From Zoogloea ramigera (GTDB lineage: Bacteria > Pseudomonadota > Gammaproteobacteria > Burkholderiales > Rhodocyclaceae), in assembly GCF_006539865.1 (NCBI RefSeq), contig NZ_BJNV01000023.1:1-58772 (forward strand): a stretch of DNA of 58,772 nt. The letters are read 5' to 3'. Below are positions 1 through 9,082 of this stretch, piece after piece. Positions within the stretch are counted from its first letter, which is position 1; each line of letters begins with the position of its first letter. The notes beneath the pieces are model-generated. The model did no database searches and was not told the origin of the DNA. It worked only from the letters and a program-made list of their open reading frames with translations. Made by a program: the position numbers and the translations under genes.

Positions 1-829
1 TGGCGCCTTGCTTGCGGCGGAGTTGCTCTTCGACGATGTCGTTCATCGCCGGGTTGTTGATTTCACCGACGGTCTTGCCACTGAGGGTCGGGTGGGCGAT
101 GAATTCGGTGTCGCCGACCTTGGCGCTGGGGGCGAGGATGTAGGCGTAACCCGTGCTTCCCGACTTGATCTCGGCAACGGCCTTCATCAGCCGGTCCATG
201 TCGGCCTGGATGTTGACCCGGGCGGCGAGGGCGCCAACGACCTTGCCGTTTCCGTCGGTGATCGGCTCGATCGCCGAGACGTAGAACTTGCCGGCCCGCT
301 TGACGACGCCGGTGTAGGGCTTGCCGGCGAGGAGGGCGCGCACCTCAGGGTTGCTGCCGGGCAGCGTGGTGCCCTGGGTGCTGTTGCCGTCCTTGTCCTT
401 GAGCAAGGTGGCGGCACGGACGAAGTCGTCGCCGGAGCGCACCAGCAGCGCCGGGTCTGCGTCGGCGAGGCTGCGCAGGGATTCGAGCAGCGCGGTGTTG
501 GCGTTGAGGATCTGGTCGCCGCTGCGGACGACCGGGATCTGATGGGGGCCCGAGGCCATGGTGTCAGGCCCGATGCGTAGGGCGCCGAGCTTGCCCTTGA
601 TGCGGGCGAGGCTGCGGTCTGCCTGGGCGACGGCATTGCTGTGGCTCAGGTGGAGCATGTGAACGAGCCCCTGGACCTGTTGGGTGAGCTCTTTCTCGGT
701 CTTGGCCAGAGCGTAGCGCTCGGTGAAGTACGAGGTGAAGCCGATCAGGGCGGCGAAGATCGCAAGGCTGACGCAGCTTGCTGCCAGCGCGATCTGGAAG
801 ACGAGGGATTGGCGCTTGAGAGAGAACAT
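1..829 (-). CDS. Cache-domain sensor, probably methyl-accepting chemotaxis protein (5' part only)
   Basis: This is the N-terminal 276 codons of a membrane sensor that runs off the left edge of the window. It starts at ATG 829. Residues 8-30 form a hydrophobic transmembrane helix, followed by a long extracytoplasmic region. That region contains stretches typical of the Cache_3-Cache_2 fusion ligand-binding domain, such as YVSAIEPITDGNGKVVGA and YAYILAPSA near the truncated end. Proteins with this N-terminus are usually chemoreceptors, with HAMP and MA signalling domains after a second membrane helix, but that half is outside the window. A histidine kinase or diguanylate cyclase output is therefore not excluded. 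It lies about 90 bp downstream of the histidine phosphatase gene on the same strand. Confidence 0.75.
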   Translation of the reverse strand, partial: MFSLKRQSLVFQIALAASCVSLAIFAALIGFTSYFTERYALAKTEKELTQQVQGLVHMLHLSHSNAVAQADRSLARIKGKLGALRIGPDTMASGPHQIPVVRSGDQILNANTALLESLRSLADADPALLVRSGDDFVRAATLLKDKDGNSTQGTTLPGSNPEVRALLAGKPYTGVVKRAGKFYVSAIEPITDGNGKVVGALAARVNIQADMDRLMKAVAEIKSGSTGYAYILAPSAKVGDTEFIAHPTLSGKTVGEINNPAMNDIVEEQLRRKQGA

Positions 830-922
830 CGATGGGCTCCAGCCGGTTCAGCAAGGAAATTCAGGTTTCTTTTGCTGCAAACGGCCGAAAGCCCGGAAAC
901 TTTAATATTCGCTAATTTAGCC

Positions 923-1561
923 TCAGGTGTTGGGGAGCTCGTCGAGGGATTGGTCCAGGTGGCGCTGCTCGGCCCAGCTGATCAACGACCACGCGGCGCC
1001 GTCCCAGGCGATCCAGTTGAGCGCTGCGTTGGGAATCCCGAAATTTCGGGGGGCCTGCAGGTGCATCCCGGTGGCCAGCCGATGGACGATGTCGAGCACG
1101 CCGCCGTGGGTGACGATCAGCACGCTGCCGCCCCGGTGGCGGCTGGCGATGGCTTCGAGGGTGGCGCGGACCCGTTCGGCAAACTGGATCAGGCTCTCGC
1201 CGCCCTCGGAGAGCGCAAAGCCCGGGTCGCGGGTCTCGAAGCGGTGATAGGCGTCGGGAAAGCGCGCCCGGGCTTCGTCGTAGGTGAGGGACTGGAAGGC
1301 GCCATAGTGGCGTTCGCGCAGGCGGTCGTCGAAGGTGGGCGTGAGCAGGCAGCGCCCTGCAATCGCTTCGGCGGTCTGGCGGGCGCGGGCGAGGTCGGAG
1401 CTGTAGGCGGCGTCGAAGCGCTCGGTGGCGAGGCTGGCTGCGGTGGCGTGGGCCTGGGCGATGCCGTGGGCGTTGAGGGGGATATCCGTGTGGCCCTGGA
1501 GCCGGCGTTCGGTGTTCCATGCGGTTTCGCCGTGTCGGACCAGGCAGAGGCGGGTAAGCAT
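923..1561 (-). CDS. Histidine phosphatase family protein (phosphoglycerate mutase-like)
   Basis: A 212-aa protein of the histidine phosphatase superfamily. The N-terminal catalytic motif LVRHGETAWN supplies the phosphohistidine. The second catalytic His lies in VLIVTHGGVLDIV, and the conserved Glu in RERHYGAFQ. Family members include cobalamin-pathway alpha-ribazole phosphatase (CobC), GpmB-like phosphatases and broad-specificity sugar phosphatases. No cobalamin genes are nearby, so the substrate cannot be assigned. Two in-frame ATGs lie upstream (1570 and 1594). ATG 1561 is preferred because it places the beta-strand and RHG motif at the usual distance from the N-terminus. No strong Shine-Dalgarno decides the start. 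Confidence 0.85.
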   Translation of the reverse strand: MLTRLCLVRHGETAWNTERRLQGHTDIPLNAHGIAQAHATAASLATERFDAAYSSDLARARQTAEAIAGRCLLTPTFDDRLRERHYGAFQSLTYDEARARFPDAYHRFETRDPGFALSEGGESLIQFAERVRATLEAIASRHRGGSVLIVTHGGVLDIVHRLATGMHLQAPRNFGIPNAALNWIAWDGAAWSLISWAEQRHLDQSLDELPNT

Positions 1562-1800
1562 TGTCGGCATCCAGGTGCGTTGTTGATCCTGCAATTATCT
1601 CACGCGGGGCCGATTCGGGCCCGCCGACGGCGCCTCCACGCATTGTTGCACTGCGATATTTCAGGCGGGCATGGCGTTTTTCCGCGTTGCGCGGGTGCCG
1701 ATAGGCGTTATCCCTGATTGCTGTCGTGCCTTTCTCGCCGATAATCGGCACGCACTCGCCCCGGCAGCCTGCACCCGGCCGGAGACATCAATCAAATACA

Positions 1801-1808
1801 AAAGGAGG
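1801..1808 (+). promoter_or_regulatory. Strong Shine-Dalgarno of dctQ, decides a GTG start
   Basis: AAAGGAGG lies 8 bases before GTG 1817. A second in-frame GTG at 1808 overlaps this site, so 1817 is the better start of the small TRAP permease. Confidence 0.75.
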
Positions 1809-1816
1809 TGCGGGAC

Positions 1817-2407
1817 GTGCAAGCCCTGCTCAAGCTGTCGCGCGCGATCGACGCGCTCAACGAAAACGTCGGCAAGGCGACGATCTGGCTGGTCCTGGTC
1901 GTCACCCTCATCAGCGCGCTCAATGCCTTCGTGCGCTATGGCTTCAATTACAGCTCCAACGGGTTCCTGGAAATCCAGTGGTACCTGTTTTCGGCCATCT
2001 TCCTGCTGTGTGCCGGCTACGCGCTGAAGCGCAACGCCCATGTGCGCATCGACGTGGTGTCCAGCCATTTCTCGCCGCGGGTGCTGGCCTGGATCGACAT
2101 CGTCGGCACGATCTTCTTTCTGGCGCCGATGGCCTGCGCGGTGCTCTACTTGTCTTGGCCGATCTTCGTCAATTCCTTCATCAGCAAGGAGTATTCCTCC
2201 AACGCCGGTGGCCTGATCGTGTGGCCGGTGCGCGCGCTGGTGCCGATCGGCTTCTCGCTGCTGATCCTGCAGGGCGTCTCCGAGCTGATCAAGCGCATTG
2301 CCTTCCTGCAGGGCCTGATCGGCGACCCGAATGCGAAGGATGAAGGCCCGTCGGCCGAAGAAGAGCTGGCCAAGGCCATCAAGCAACAGCGCGGGGAGAC
2401 TGTCTAA
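1817..2407 (+). CDS. dctQ: TRAP transporter small permease subunit (DctQ)
   Basis: A 196-aa membrane protein of the DctQ family, the small 4-helix subunit of tripartite ATP-independent periplasmic (TRAP) transporters, which import organic acids and similar solutes using a sodium gradient. Four hydrophobic segments are visible, at about residues 17-40, 55-72, 95-115 and 140-160. The family's W-x-x-F region (IQWYLFSAIFLLCAGYALK) and the following H-V-R-I-D segment are intact. The GTG start at 1817 is set by the strong upstream Shine-Dalgarno. The stop codon abuts the ATG of dctM, so the two are cotranslated. The intergenic region upstream (1562-1816) carries no dctP gene, so the solute-binding protein must be encoded elsewhere. 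The substrate is unknown. Confidence 0.9.
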   Translation: MQALLKLSRAIDALNENVGKATIWLVLVVTLISALNAFVRYGFNYSSNGFLEIQWYLFSAIFLLCAGYALKRNAHVRIDVVSSHFSPRVLAWIDIVGTIFFLAPMACAVLYLSWPIFVNSFISKEYSSNAGGLIVWPVRALVPIGFSLLILQGVSELIKRIAFLQGLIGDPNAKDEGPSAEEELAKAIKQQRGETV

Positions 2408-3943
2408 ATGGAATTCATTGCTGCCAACATGGCGCCCCTGATGTTCGGGGCGCTGGTCGTCTTCATGCTTTTCGGCTATCCGGTGGCCTTTGCGCTGGCG
2501 GCCAACGGCGTCGTGTTCGGCCTGATCGGCATCGAGCTCGGCCTGCTGACGCCGGCCCTGTTCCAGGCACTGCCGGACCGCATCTTCGGGGTCATGTCCA
2601 ATGACACCCTGCTGGCGATTCCCTTCTTCACCTTCATGGGCCTGATCCTGGAGCGTTCAGGCATGGCCGAAGACCTCCTCGACACCATCGGCCAGTTGTT
2701 CGGCCCGGTGCGCGGCGGCCTGGCGTTTGCGGTGATCTTCGTCGGCGCGATCCTCGCCGCAACCACCGGCGTGGTGGCGGCCTCGGTGATCTCGATGGGC
2801 CTCATCTCGCTGCCGATCATGATGCGCTACGGCTACGATCAGCGCATCGCCACTGGCGTGATCGCGGCGTCCGGCACGCTGGCGCAGATCATTCCCCCTT
2901 CGCTGGTGCTCATCATCATGGCCGACCAGCTCGGCCGTTCGGTGGGCGACATGTACCAGGGCGCGCTGATTCCCGGCCTGGTGCTGACCGCCTTTTACGT
3001 CGGCTACGTGGCGCTGATCGCGATCTTCAAGCCCGAGCGGGTGCCGGCCCTGCCCCTCGAGGCGCGCACGCTGCGGGGCGGCAAGCTGGCGCTGCGGGTG
3101 ATCACCAGCCTGCTGCCGCCGCTGCTGTTGATCTTCCTGGTGCTGGGCACGATCTTCCTGGGTATCGCGACGCCGACCGAAGGCGGTGCGATGGGTGCTT
3201 TTGGTGCGCTGGTGCTGGCGATGATGCGCCGCCGCATCGACATGACGCAGCTCAAGCAGGCGATGGAGAGCACTGCGCGGCTGACCACCTTCGTGGTGAT
3301 GATCCTGATCGGTGCGCGGGTCTTCTCGCTCACGTTCTACGGTGTCGAGGGCCACCTGTGGGTCGAGCATCTGCTGAGCGGCCTGCCCGGGGGTGAGGTT
3401 GGCTTCCTGATCGTGGTGAACATTCTGATCTTCCTGCTGGCCTTCTTCCTCGATTTCTTCGAGCTGGCCTTCATCGTCGTGCCGCTGCTCGCGCCGGCGG
3501 CCGAGAAGCTGGGGATCGACCTGATCTGGTTCGGCGTGCTGCTGGGGGTGAACATGCAGACCTCGTTCATGCACCCGCCCTTCGGTTTTGCGCTGTTCTA
3601 CCTGCGTTCGGTGGCGCCTGCGTCGATCAAGACGACGCAGATCTACTGGGGTGCGGTACCCTTCGTCATCATCCAGATCATCATGGTGGGCGTGCTGATC
3701 GCCTTCCCCCAGCTGGTCACGATGGGTCTCGACAAACAGGTTGAGGTGGATACCGACACCGTGGAGATCGTCGTGCCGGGCAGCGATGTGCCCGAGGACG
3801 AGAACGCCCCGGTGCACTTCGACGAGACGCCGAAGGAGGGCGCGGATGCGCCGGCCGGCGCGGATGCGATCCCCGCTCCCGGCGCCGACGACGATGCCGC
3901 CAAGGCGCTCGAGAAGGCCATGCAGGGCGGCGACAAGAAGTAG
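2408..3943 (+). CDS. dctM: TRAP transporter large permease subunit (DctM) with acidic C-terminal tail
   Basis: A 511-aa transport channel of the TRAP system, with about 12 hydrophobic helices over residues 5-445. The conserved blocks DTLLAIPFFTFMG, the AATTGVVAASVISMG stretch, and the GTLAQIIPPS and MHPPFGFALFYLRS motifs are all present. It starts directly after the dctQ stop. The last 65 residues are not membrane-like: they are rich in Asp, Glu, Ala and Pro (VPEDENAPVHFDETPKEG and similar) and end in Lys. This hydrophilic tail is longer than usual for DctM and its function is unknown. A bidirectional terminator follows. Confidence 0.93.
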   Translation: MEFIAANMAPLMFGALVVFMLFGYPVAFALAANGVVFGLIGIELGLLTPALFQALPDRIFGVMSNDTLLAIPFFTFMGLILERSGMAEDLLDTIGQLFGPVRGGLAFAVIFVGAILAATTGVVAASVISMGLISLPIMMRYGYDQRIATGVIAASGTLAQIIPPSLVLIIMADQLGRSVGDMYQGALIPGLVLTAFYVGYVALIAIFKPERVPALPLEARTLRGGKLALRVITSLLPPLLLIFLVLGTIFLGIATPTEGGAMGAFGALVLAMMRRRIDMTQLKQAMESTARLTTFVVMILIGARVFSLTFYGVEGHLWVEHLLSGLPGGEVGFLIVVNILIFLLAFFLDFFELAFIVVPLLAPAAEKLGIDLIWFGVLLGVNMQTSFMHPPFGFALFYLRSVAPASIKTTQIYWGAVPFVIIQIIMVGVLIAFPQLVTMGLDKQVEVDTDTVEIVVPGSDVPEDENAPVHFDETPKEGADAPAGADAIPAPGADDDAAKALEKAMQGGDKK

Positions 3944-3965
3944 CCGGTAACGCAGCCGTGACAGC

Positions 3966-3996
3966 AAAAAGCCCAGGGATTCCCTGGGCTTTTTTT
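3966..3996. terminator. Bidirectional intrinsic terminator between dctM and the diguanylate cyclase gene
   Basis: An inverted repeat (AGCCCAGG / CCTGGGCT, 3970-3977 and 3983-3990) is flanked by an A-run on the left and seven Ts on the right. It can therefore end transcription from both converging genes. Confidence 0.9.
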
Positions 3997-4034
3997 CGAC
4001 TCACGCCACTTGTCGTGTCGCCGTGAGCCGGAGG

Positions 4035-5069
4035 CTAGCTGGCTGAACACACCCTGTTGCGTCCGCTCTCCTTGGCCTGGTAGAGCGCGGTGTCGGCCCG
4101 GCCGAGCAGTTGTTCGGCCGTCTCACCCCGGTGGCGGGCCGCGATGCCGATGGACACCGTGATGCCGCTCAGCCGTTCACCGCTGCGGGTGTCACGCAGC
4201 ACCAGGTTGCCGATGGTGGTGCGCAGGTTCTCGGCAAACTGGACGGCCTGTTCGAAGCTGCCGCCGCAGAAGACCAGCGCAAACTCCTCGCCTCCGTAGC
4301 GATAGACCGAAACACCGACCCGCGCGGCAGCGTTGAGCTGCTTGCCAACCAGCCCCAGCACGCGGTCGCCCACCATGTGGCCGAAGCGGTCGTTGAATTG
4401 CTTGAAGTGGTCGATGTCGAGCATCGCCAGGTGGATCGAAGGGCCGTGGTCGCCGTGGTTGAGAAACTGGGCGAGCTCGATGTCGAAGGCCTTGCGGTTG
4501 AAGACACCGGTGAGCTCATCGTTCATGGCGTCCTGGCGCAGCGACTCCAGCTCGCTGCGCAGGCGGCGGATCTCGTCGTTGGCGGCATTGAGGCTCTGCT
4601 CGAAGCGCGACGTGTTCTGCTGCATCGTCGTCGAGCCCTGCAGCAGGCGGTCTACGGTGCCGAAGATGTCGTCGAGGTTGGTGTTGCCACGGCCGGGCGA
4701 GCGGAGGTCGCGGCTGCACTCGTCGAGCAGCGAGCTGAAGGAGCGGGTGTCTGCGAGCGTGGCGTTGAGGTCGTGGTCGATGCCCTGGACCATCTGCTCG
4801 AGCCTGTCCTTGACCCGGCCGAGGGCCGTCTCGTAGCTGCCGGTCGGGGATACGTGTTCGCGGAACAGGCCCTCGGCGGAGGTGAGGGGCAGGGTGCCGT
4901 AGGCGGAGACGATCTCGTCGATGCGCTGATTCAGCGTCGGGTCTTCGTTGGTGACGTAGGTGTACCAGAGCGCGTAGTTGAGGGGCGTGACCGGTATGCC
5001 GTGTCTCACCATGATGGGCACGGCCTTGCGAAGACGCTCCGCAGCCTGCTCGACTGAAGCGTTGAACAC
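4035..5069 (-). CDS. GGDEF diguanylate cyclase
   Basis: A 344-aa predicted cytosolic c-di-GMP synthase. Residues 1-165 form a helical sensory/dimerisation region with the NYALWYTYVT signature common in a family of soluble diguanylate cyclases, followed by a coiled-coil linker (155-180). The GGDEF domain spans about residues 180-342 and has an intact active site, GGEEF at 259-263. The metal-binding DIDHFKQFND is also present. The allosteric inhibitory site (RxxD five residues before GGEEF) reads R-V-G-V at 250-253, so the Asp is missing and product inhibition is probably absent. The gene is monocistronic, facing dctM. An HD-GYP phosphodiesterase lies 9 kb away but is not linked in an operon. 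Confidence 0.93.
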   Translation of the reverse strand: MFNASVEQAAERLRKAVPIMVRHGIPVTPLNYALWYTYVTNEDPTLNQRIDEIVSAYGTLPLTSAEGLFREHVSPTGSYETALGRVKDRLEQMVQGIDHDLNATLADTRSFSSLLDECSRDLRSPGRGNTNLDDIFGTVDRLLQGSTTMQQNTSRFEQSLNAANDEIRRLRSELESLRQDAMNDELTGVFNRKAFDIELAQFLNHGDHGPSIHLAMLDIDHFKQFNDRFGHMVGDRVLGLVGKQLNAAARVGVSVYRYGGEEFALVFCGGSFEQAVQFAENLRTTIGNLVLRDTRSGERLSGITVSIGIAARHRGETAEQLLGRADTALYQAKESGRNRVCSAS

Positions 5070-5199
5070 TCGATGACTCCTCTCACGGGCCGTGCTGCGA
5101 GCCCTTGGTATTATTTTCCCGGGATGGGTTGCCGGTCTGGCACGGCGTCATGAGTGCGTTGTATCGGCCCACGGGCTGAAAACTTCACGGCCTTGACGC

Positions 5200-5226
5200 A
5201 AAAAAGCGGCGCCGGATGGGCGCCGC
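5200..5226 (-). terminator. Intrinsic terminator after the pyrimidine cluster
   Basis: Read on the minus strand, an 8-bp perfect stem (GCGGCGCC / GGCGCCGC) with a 5-nt loop is followed by six Ts. It sits 26 bp past the stop of the pyrC-like gene. Confidence 0.9.
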
Positions 5227-5252
5227 CGGATGGGGTGAGGCAGCTGGGGCTG

Positions 5253-6533
5253 TCAGCTCGCGGCGTACATGGGCGTGCCTTCGACGAGGGTGTGGTGCAC
5301 CCGGCCCGGCAGCTCGAGGCCGAGGAAGGGGGTGTTCTTGCCCTGGCTCTTGAGGGTGCTGCGGCTGATGAGCTGATGCGCGTCGGGGTCGAAGATGCAG
5401 ATGTCGGCGCGGGCGCCCACCGAGAGGTGGCCGCCCTTGGCGATGCCGGCGATCCGGGCGGCTTCTGAGGTGATCCGGGCCAGCGCGTCGATCAGCGGCA
5501 GCTTGTGCTCGGCGGCCCACTTGAGGGTGAGCGGGAGCAGCAGCTCGAGGCCGGTGGTGCCGGGCTCGGATTCGCTGAAGGGTGCCTGCTTGGCGTCGTC
5601 GTCCACCGGGGTGTGGTCGGAGCAGATGGCGTTGATGCGGCCCTCGGCGACGGCCCTGGCCAGCGCGATGCGGTCACGCTGGCTGCGCAGCGGCGGGATG
5701 ACGTGGCAGTGGGGGTTGAAGTAGCCGATGTCCATGTCGCACAGGTGCAGGTGATGCACCGCCACATCGCAGGTGACATCCACGCCGTCAGCGCGGGCCT
5801 GGTCGATCAGGGCCAGGCTGTCGGCGGACGACAGGCGCGTGATGTGCAGGCGGGCACCGGTGAGGCGCGCCATCTGCAGATAGGTGAACAGGGCGATGAT
5901 CTCGGAGCTGGCGGGGATGCCCGGCAGGCCCAGGCGCGATGCCACCTCGCCGTCGTGGGCGACGCCACCGCGGGCCAGGTGCGGGTCGATGGGCTGCAGC
6001 CAGACGCGGAAGCCGAAGGTGGCGGCGTACTGCATCGCGCGGCCGAGCACGCGGGTGTCGAGGATGGGCGTGTTGGCCTGGCTGAAGGCGACGCAGCCGG
6101 CCTCGACCAGCTCGGCCATCTCGGAGAGCTGCTGGCCCTTGAGCCCGATGGTGAGGGCGCCGACCGGATAGACGTGGGCGCGGTTGAGCTTCTTGGCCCG
6201 GTAGCACAGCATCTCGACGAGGCCGGGTTCGTCGAGCACCGGGTCGGTGTCGGGGGGGATGGCGAGGCTGGTGACGCCGCCGGCCATCGCGGCGTCCATC
6301 TCGGATTCGAGGGTGGCCTTGTATTCGAAGCCGGGCTCGCGCAGGCGGGCGGCGAGATCGATGAGGCCCGGGGCGACGACGAGGCCGCTGGCGTCTATCG
6401 TGCGCTCGGCCGTGAAGCCGTCGGGGGCGCTGCCGACGCCGACGATCTTGCCGTCGGCGATGAACAGGTCGTGCTGGCCGTCGAGCCGGTTGGCGGGGTC
6501 GATGAGGCGGCCGTTCTGGATGTGGATTTTCAT
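5253..6533 (-). CDS. pyrC': Dihydroorotase-like protein, probably catalytically inactive (PyrC')
   Basis: A 426-aa amidohydrolase-fold protein of the multifunctional dihydroorotase type. The metal-binding D-x-H-x-H-x-R motif of active dihydroorotases reads D-L-A-A-R-L-R at residues 59-65, so both histidines are lost (A61, R63). The downstream REPG and the SDHTP motif remain. Such pseudo-dihydroorotases are known beside class A aspartate carbamoyltransferases in pseudomonads and many Betaproteobacteria. There the inactive subunit is needed to assemble the dodecameric PyrB/PyrC' enzyme, while true activity comes from another pyrC. The gene follows pyrB by 20 bp and ends at a clear terminator, consistent with that structural role. 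Inactivity is inferred from the missing residues. Confidence 0.9.
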   Translation of the reverse strand: MKIHIQNGRLIDPANRLDGQHDLFIADGKIVGVGSAPDGFTAERTIDASGLVVAPGLIDLAARLREPGFEYKATLESEMDAAMAGGVTSLAIPPDTDPVLDEPGLVEMLCYRAKKLNRAHVYPVGALTIGLKGQQLSEMAELVEAGCVAFSQANTPILDTRVLGRAMQYAATFGFRVWLQPIDPHLARGGVAHDGEVASRLGLPGIPASSEIIALFTYLQMARLTGARLHITRLSSADSLALIDQARADGVDVTCDVAVHHLHLCDMDIGYFNPHCHVIPPLRSQRDRIALARAVAEGRINAICSDHTPVDDDAKQAPFSESEPGTTGLELLLPLTLKWAAEHKLPLIDALARITSEAARIAGIAKGGHLSVGARADICIFDPDAHQLISRSTLKSQGKNTPFLGLELPGRVHHTLVEGTPMYAAS

Positions 6534-6553
6534 GTCGGAAACCTTTGTCTGGC

Positions 6554-7513
6554 TCAGTGGCTGCCCAGCATGCTCATGACGGCCATGCGCACCGCGATGC
6601 CGAAGGTGACCTGCGGCAGGATCACCGCCTGGCTGCCGTCGGCCACCGCGGAGTCGATCTCGACGCCGCGGTTCATCGGGCCCGGGTGCATCACGATGGC
6701 GTCGGGCTTGGCGCGGGCGAGCTTCTCGGCGGTGAGGCCCCAGACCTTGAAGAACTCCTGCGGGCTGGGCAGCAGGGCGCCGTTCATGCGTTCGTTCTGG
6801 AGACGCAGCATCATCACCACGTCGACGTCCTTGAGGCCTTCCTCCATGGTCGGGCAGTAACGCACGCCCATTTTTTCGACGTCGGTGGGGAGCAGGGTCT
6901 TGGGGCCGATGACGCGAACCTCGGGCACGCCGAGGGTGGTGAGGGCGGCGATCTGGGAGCGCGCGACCCGTGAGTGCAGCACGTCACCGACGATGGCGAC
7001 GGTGAGGTTGTGGAACTCTTTCTTGTAGTGCCGGATGGTGTACATGTCCAGCAGACCCTGGGTCGGGTGGGCATGGCGACCATCGCCGGCGTTGACCACG
7101 TGGATGTGGTCGCGGCCGGTGTTCTCGAGGTGCTGGGCGATCAGGTGCGGGGCGCCGCTGGATTCATGGCGCACCACGAACATGTCGGCCTGCATCGCGC
7201 AGAGGTTGTCGACCGTGTCGAGCAGGGTCTCGCCCTTTTTGGTGGACGACGTGGACACGTTGAGGTTGATCACGTCGGCCGACAGGCGCTTGGCGGCGAT
7301 CTCGAAGGTGGTGCGGGTGCGGGTGCTGTTCTCGAAGAACAGGTTGAAGACGCTCTTGCCGCGGAGCAGCGGGAGCTTCTTGACCTCCCGCTCGGCCATC
7401 TCGGTGAAGGGCGCGGCGGTGTCGAGGATCTGGGTGATGATGCTGCGCGGCAGGCCGTCGAGGGTGAGCAGGTGCTGCAGCTCGCCGTGCTTGTTGAGTT
7501 GGGGGTTACGCAT
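6554..7513 (-). CDS. pyrB: Aspartate carbamoyltransferase catalytic subunit
   Basis: A 319-aa enzyme of de novo pyrimidine synthesis (carbamoyl phosphate + aspartate to carbamoyl aspartate). The carbamoyl-phosphate loop STRTR is at residues 63-67 within [13 protein letters not shown]. The HPT segment ([17 protein letters not shown]) and the C-terminal HPGPMNRG are also intact. Length and motifs are normal. The ATG overlaps the 3' end of pyrR by 8 bp, indicating translational coupling, and pyrC' follows directly. No regulatory pyrI gene is present, as expected for class A enzymes that pair with PyrC'. Confidence 0.97.
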   Translation of the reverse strand: MRNPQLNKHGELQHLLTLDGLPRSIITQILDTAAPFTEMAEREVKKLPLLRGKSVFNLFFENSTRTRTTFEIAAKRLSADVINLNVSTSSTKKGETLLDTVDNLCAMQADMFVVRHESSGAPHLIAQHLENTGRDHIHVVNAGDGRHAHPTQGLLDMYTIRHYKKEFHNLTVAIVGDVLHSRVARSQIAALTTLGVPEVRVIGPKTLLPTDVEKMGVRYCPTMEEGLKDVDVVMMLRLQNERMNGALLPSPQEFFKVWGLTAEKLARAKPDAIVMHPGPMNRGVEIDSAVADGSQAVILPQVTFGIAVRMAVMSMLGSH

Positions 7514-8006
7514 GGATCAACCTCATCGTGAGGGCGCCGGAATCATCGCGCTCGAGTTGCAGGTTTTGCCCGGCGGAAAGCGCCTCGCCCAGGGTGAGGG
7601 CGCAGAAGCGGGCCGAGATGGGCAGCTCGCGCCCGCCCCGGTCGATCAGCACGGCCAGATCGACCCGGGCCGGGCGGCCGTAGTCGAAGAGTTCGTTGAG
7701 GGCCGCGCGGGTGGTGCGGCCGGTGTACAGCACGTCGTCGACGATGACGATGTGGGCACCTTCGACATCGAAGGGGATCTCGGATTTCTGGGGTTGCGGG
7801 TGCAGGCCCTTGGCGCCGTAGTCGTCGCGATAGAAGCTCACGTCGATGCTGCCCAGCGGCTGGCTGAGGCCGAGCAGGGCGTGGAGGCGCTGGGCCAGCC
7901 ACACGCCACCGGTGTGGATGCCCACCAGGGCGGTGTCGGGCGTGACGTGGGGGCGCATCGCGGCGGCGAGCTGGGCGATGAGCTGTTCGGCGTCAGGAAT
8001 CTGCAT
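7506..8006 (-). CDS. pyrR: PyrR, uracil phosphoribosyltransferase / pyrimidine regulatory protein
   Basis: A 166-aa type I phosphoribosyltransferase-fold protein. The PRPP-binding motif [13 protein letters not shown] is at residues 87-99, and an HTGG loop lies near residue 32. In Bacillus, PyrR is an RNA-binding attenuation factor with minor uracil phosphoribosyltransferase activity. In proteobacterial clusters its regulatory role is less certain, and no obvious PyrR-binding attenuator is visible here. ATG 8006 is preferred over an in-frame TTG at 8021. It overlaps ruvX upstream and pyrB downstream, so all three are probably cotranslated. Confidence 0.93.
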   Translation of the reverse strand: MQIPDAEQLIAQLAAAMRPHVTPDTALVGIHTGGVWLAQRLHALLGLSQPLGSIDVSFYRDDYGAKGLHPQPQKSEIPFDVEGAHIVIVDDVLYTGRTTRAALNELFDYGRPARVDLAVLIDRGGRELPISARFCALTLGEALSAGQNLQLERDDSGALTMRLIHA

Positions 8007-8442
8007 GTTTGGCACTTTCAAAGTACTGGAGCAGGATGATCTGCGCGGCGGCGGAGTCGAGCCGCGGTTTTTGCTTGCGCCAGCCCTTGTGGCCGGCCTC
8101 GGACAGGCGCTCCTCGGCCTCGGCGGAGGAGAGGCGTTCGTCCACCAGCGCCACCGGCAGGCCGTAGCGGCCGTGGAGCTGGTTGGCGAAGCGGCGGCAG
8201 CGCGCGGTCATGGCGTGCTCGCTGCCGTCGAGATGGGTCGGCAGGCCGACCACCAGGCTGGCGGGTTTCCATTCGGCGAGGAGCGCCTCGATGGCGGCAA
8301 AGCGCACGGCGTTGACCTCTTCGGCGATCGCCGTGAGCGGGTGGGCGTTGCCGGTTTCGGTTTCGCCGACGGCTACACCGATGCGGGCCAGGCCGAAATC
8401 GAAGGCCAGAACGGTACCCACCCTAGGCGTGCCCGGCGACAT
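7993..8442 (-). CDS. ruvX: RuvX/YqgF, putative pre-16S rRNA nuclease
   Basis: A 149-aa RNase H-fold protein of the YqgF family. The N-terminal [16 protein letters not shown] carries the first catalytic Asp. [12 protein letters not shown] and the [10 protein letters not shown] segment follow, with the terminal acidic residue in the [10 protein letters not shown] stretch. In E. coli YqgF participates in 16S rRNA 5'-end maturation, and a Holliday-junction resolvase role has been proposed from the fold. ATG 8442 overlaps the end of yqgE by 20 bp, and the gene overlaps pyrR by 14 bp. The yqgE-yqgF pairing is widespread in Proteobacteria. Confidence 0.93.
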   Translation of the reverse strand: MSPGTPRVGTVLAFDFGLARIGVAVGETETGNAHPLTAIAEEVNAVRFAAIEALLAEWKPASLVVGLPTHLDGSEHAMTARCRRFANQLHGRYGLPVALVDERLSSAEAEERLSEAGHKGWRKQKPRLDSAAAQIILLQYFESAKHADS

Positions 8443-8989
8443 CCGAGAGCTTGGCGAAGTCGACGCCGAGCAGTTGCATGGCGGCGGCGAGGCGCTCTTC
8501 GGGGGGCAGCGAGAAGACGATGTCGAGGCTGGCCGGCACGGTGAGCCAGGCGTTCTGGGCGATTTCGTGCTCGAGCTGGCCGGCGGACCAGCCGGAGTAG
8601 CCGAGCGCCACCAGCACTTCACCGGGCTGGCCCTCATTGGCGAGGGACTGGAGCACGTCGCGGCTGCTGGTGAGGGCGACGCTGTCGCTCACCCGCAGGG
8701 TCGAATGCCAGTCGCCGGCCGGGCGGTGCAGCACAAAGCCCCGGTCGGACTGCACCGGGCCGCCGAAATACACCGGTAGGTCCGCAAAGTCGGGCTGCTC
8801 GAAGGGGATGTCGATGCGCTCGAAAAGCGTGGCCAGGCGCATGTCGGTGGGCCGATTGACGATGATCCCCATCGCGCCGTTTTCGTTGTGCTCGGCGATG
8901 TAGGTCAAGGTGCGCGTGAAGTTGGGATCGGCCATGGCGGGCATGGCGATCAGGAAGTGATCGGTGAGGTTGATGGTGGTCGTAGTCAC
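8423..8989 (-). CDS. yqgE: YqgE/AlgH family protein
   Basis: A 188-aa protein of the UPF0301 (YqgE/AlgH) family, whose biochemical role is unknown. Diagnostic segments are [19 protein letters not shown] near the start, the [11 protein letters not shown] motif, and [16 protein letters not shown]. It begins with GTG 8989, since in-frame sequence further upstream does not resemble the family. It is the first gene of the minus-strand cluster yqgE-ruvX-pyrR-pyrB-pyrC' and is divergent from the photolyase gene. The 93-bp gap to the photolyase start must hold both promoters. Confidence 0.93.
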   Translation of the reverse strand: MTTTTINLTDHFLIAMPAMADPNFTRTLTYIAEHNENGAMGIIVNRPTDMRLATLFERIDIPFEQPDFADLPVYFGGPVQSDRGFVLHRPAGDWHSTLRVSDSVALTSSRDVLQSLANEGQPGEVLVALGYSGWSAGQLEHEIAQNAWLTVPASLDIVFSLPPEERLAAAMQLLGVDFAKLSDVAGHA

Positions 8990-9082
8990 GGGCGCTATTT
9001 TAAGCCGGCGGGCCGTCGATTGTAGCGGCAAATTTCGGGCATGCTTCTGTCCGTTTGAATCCAGTCGTTTCGACACGCCATC

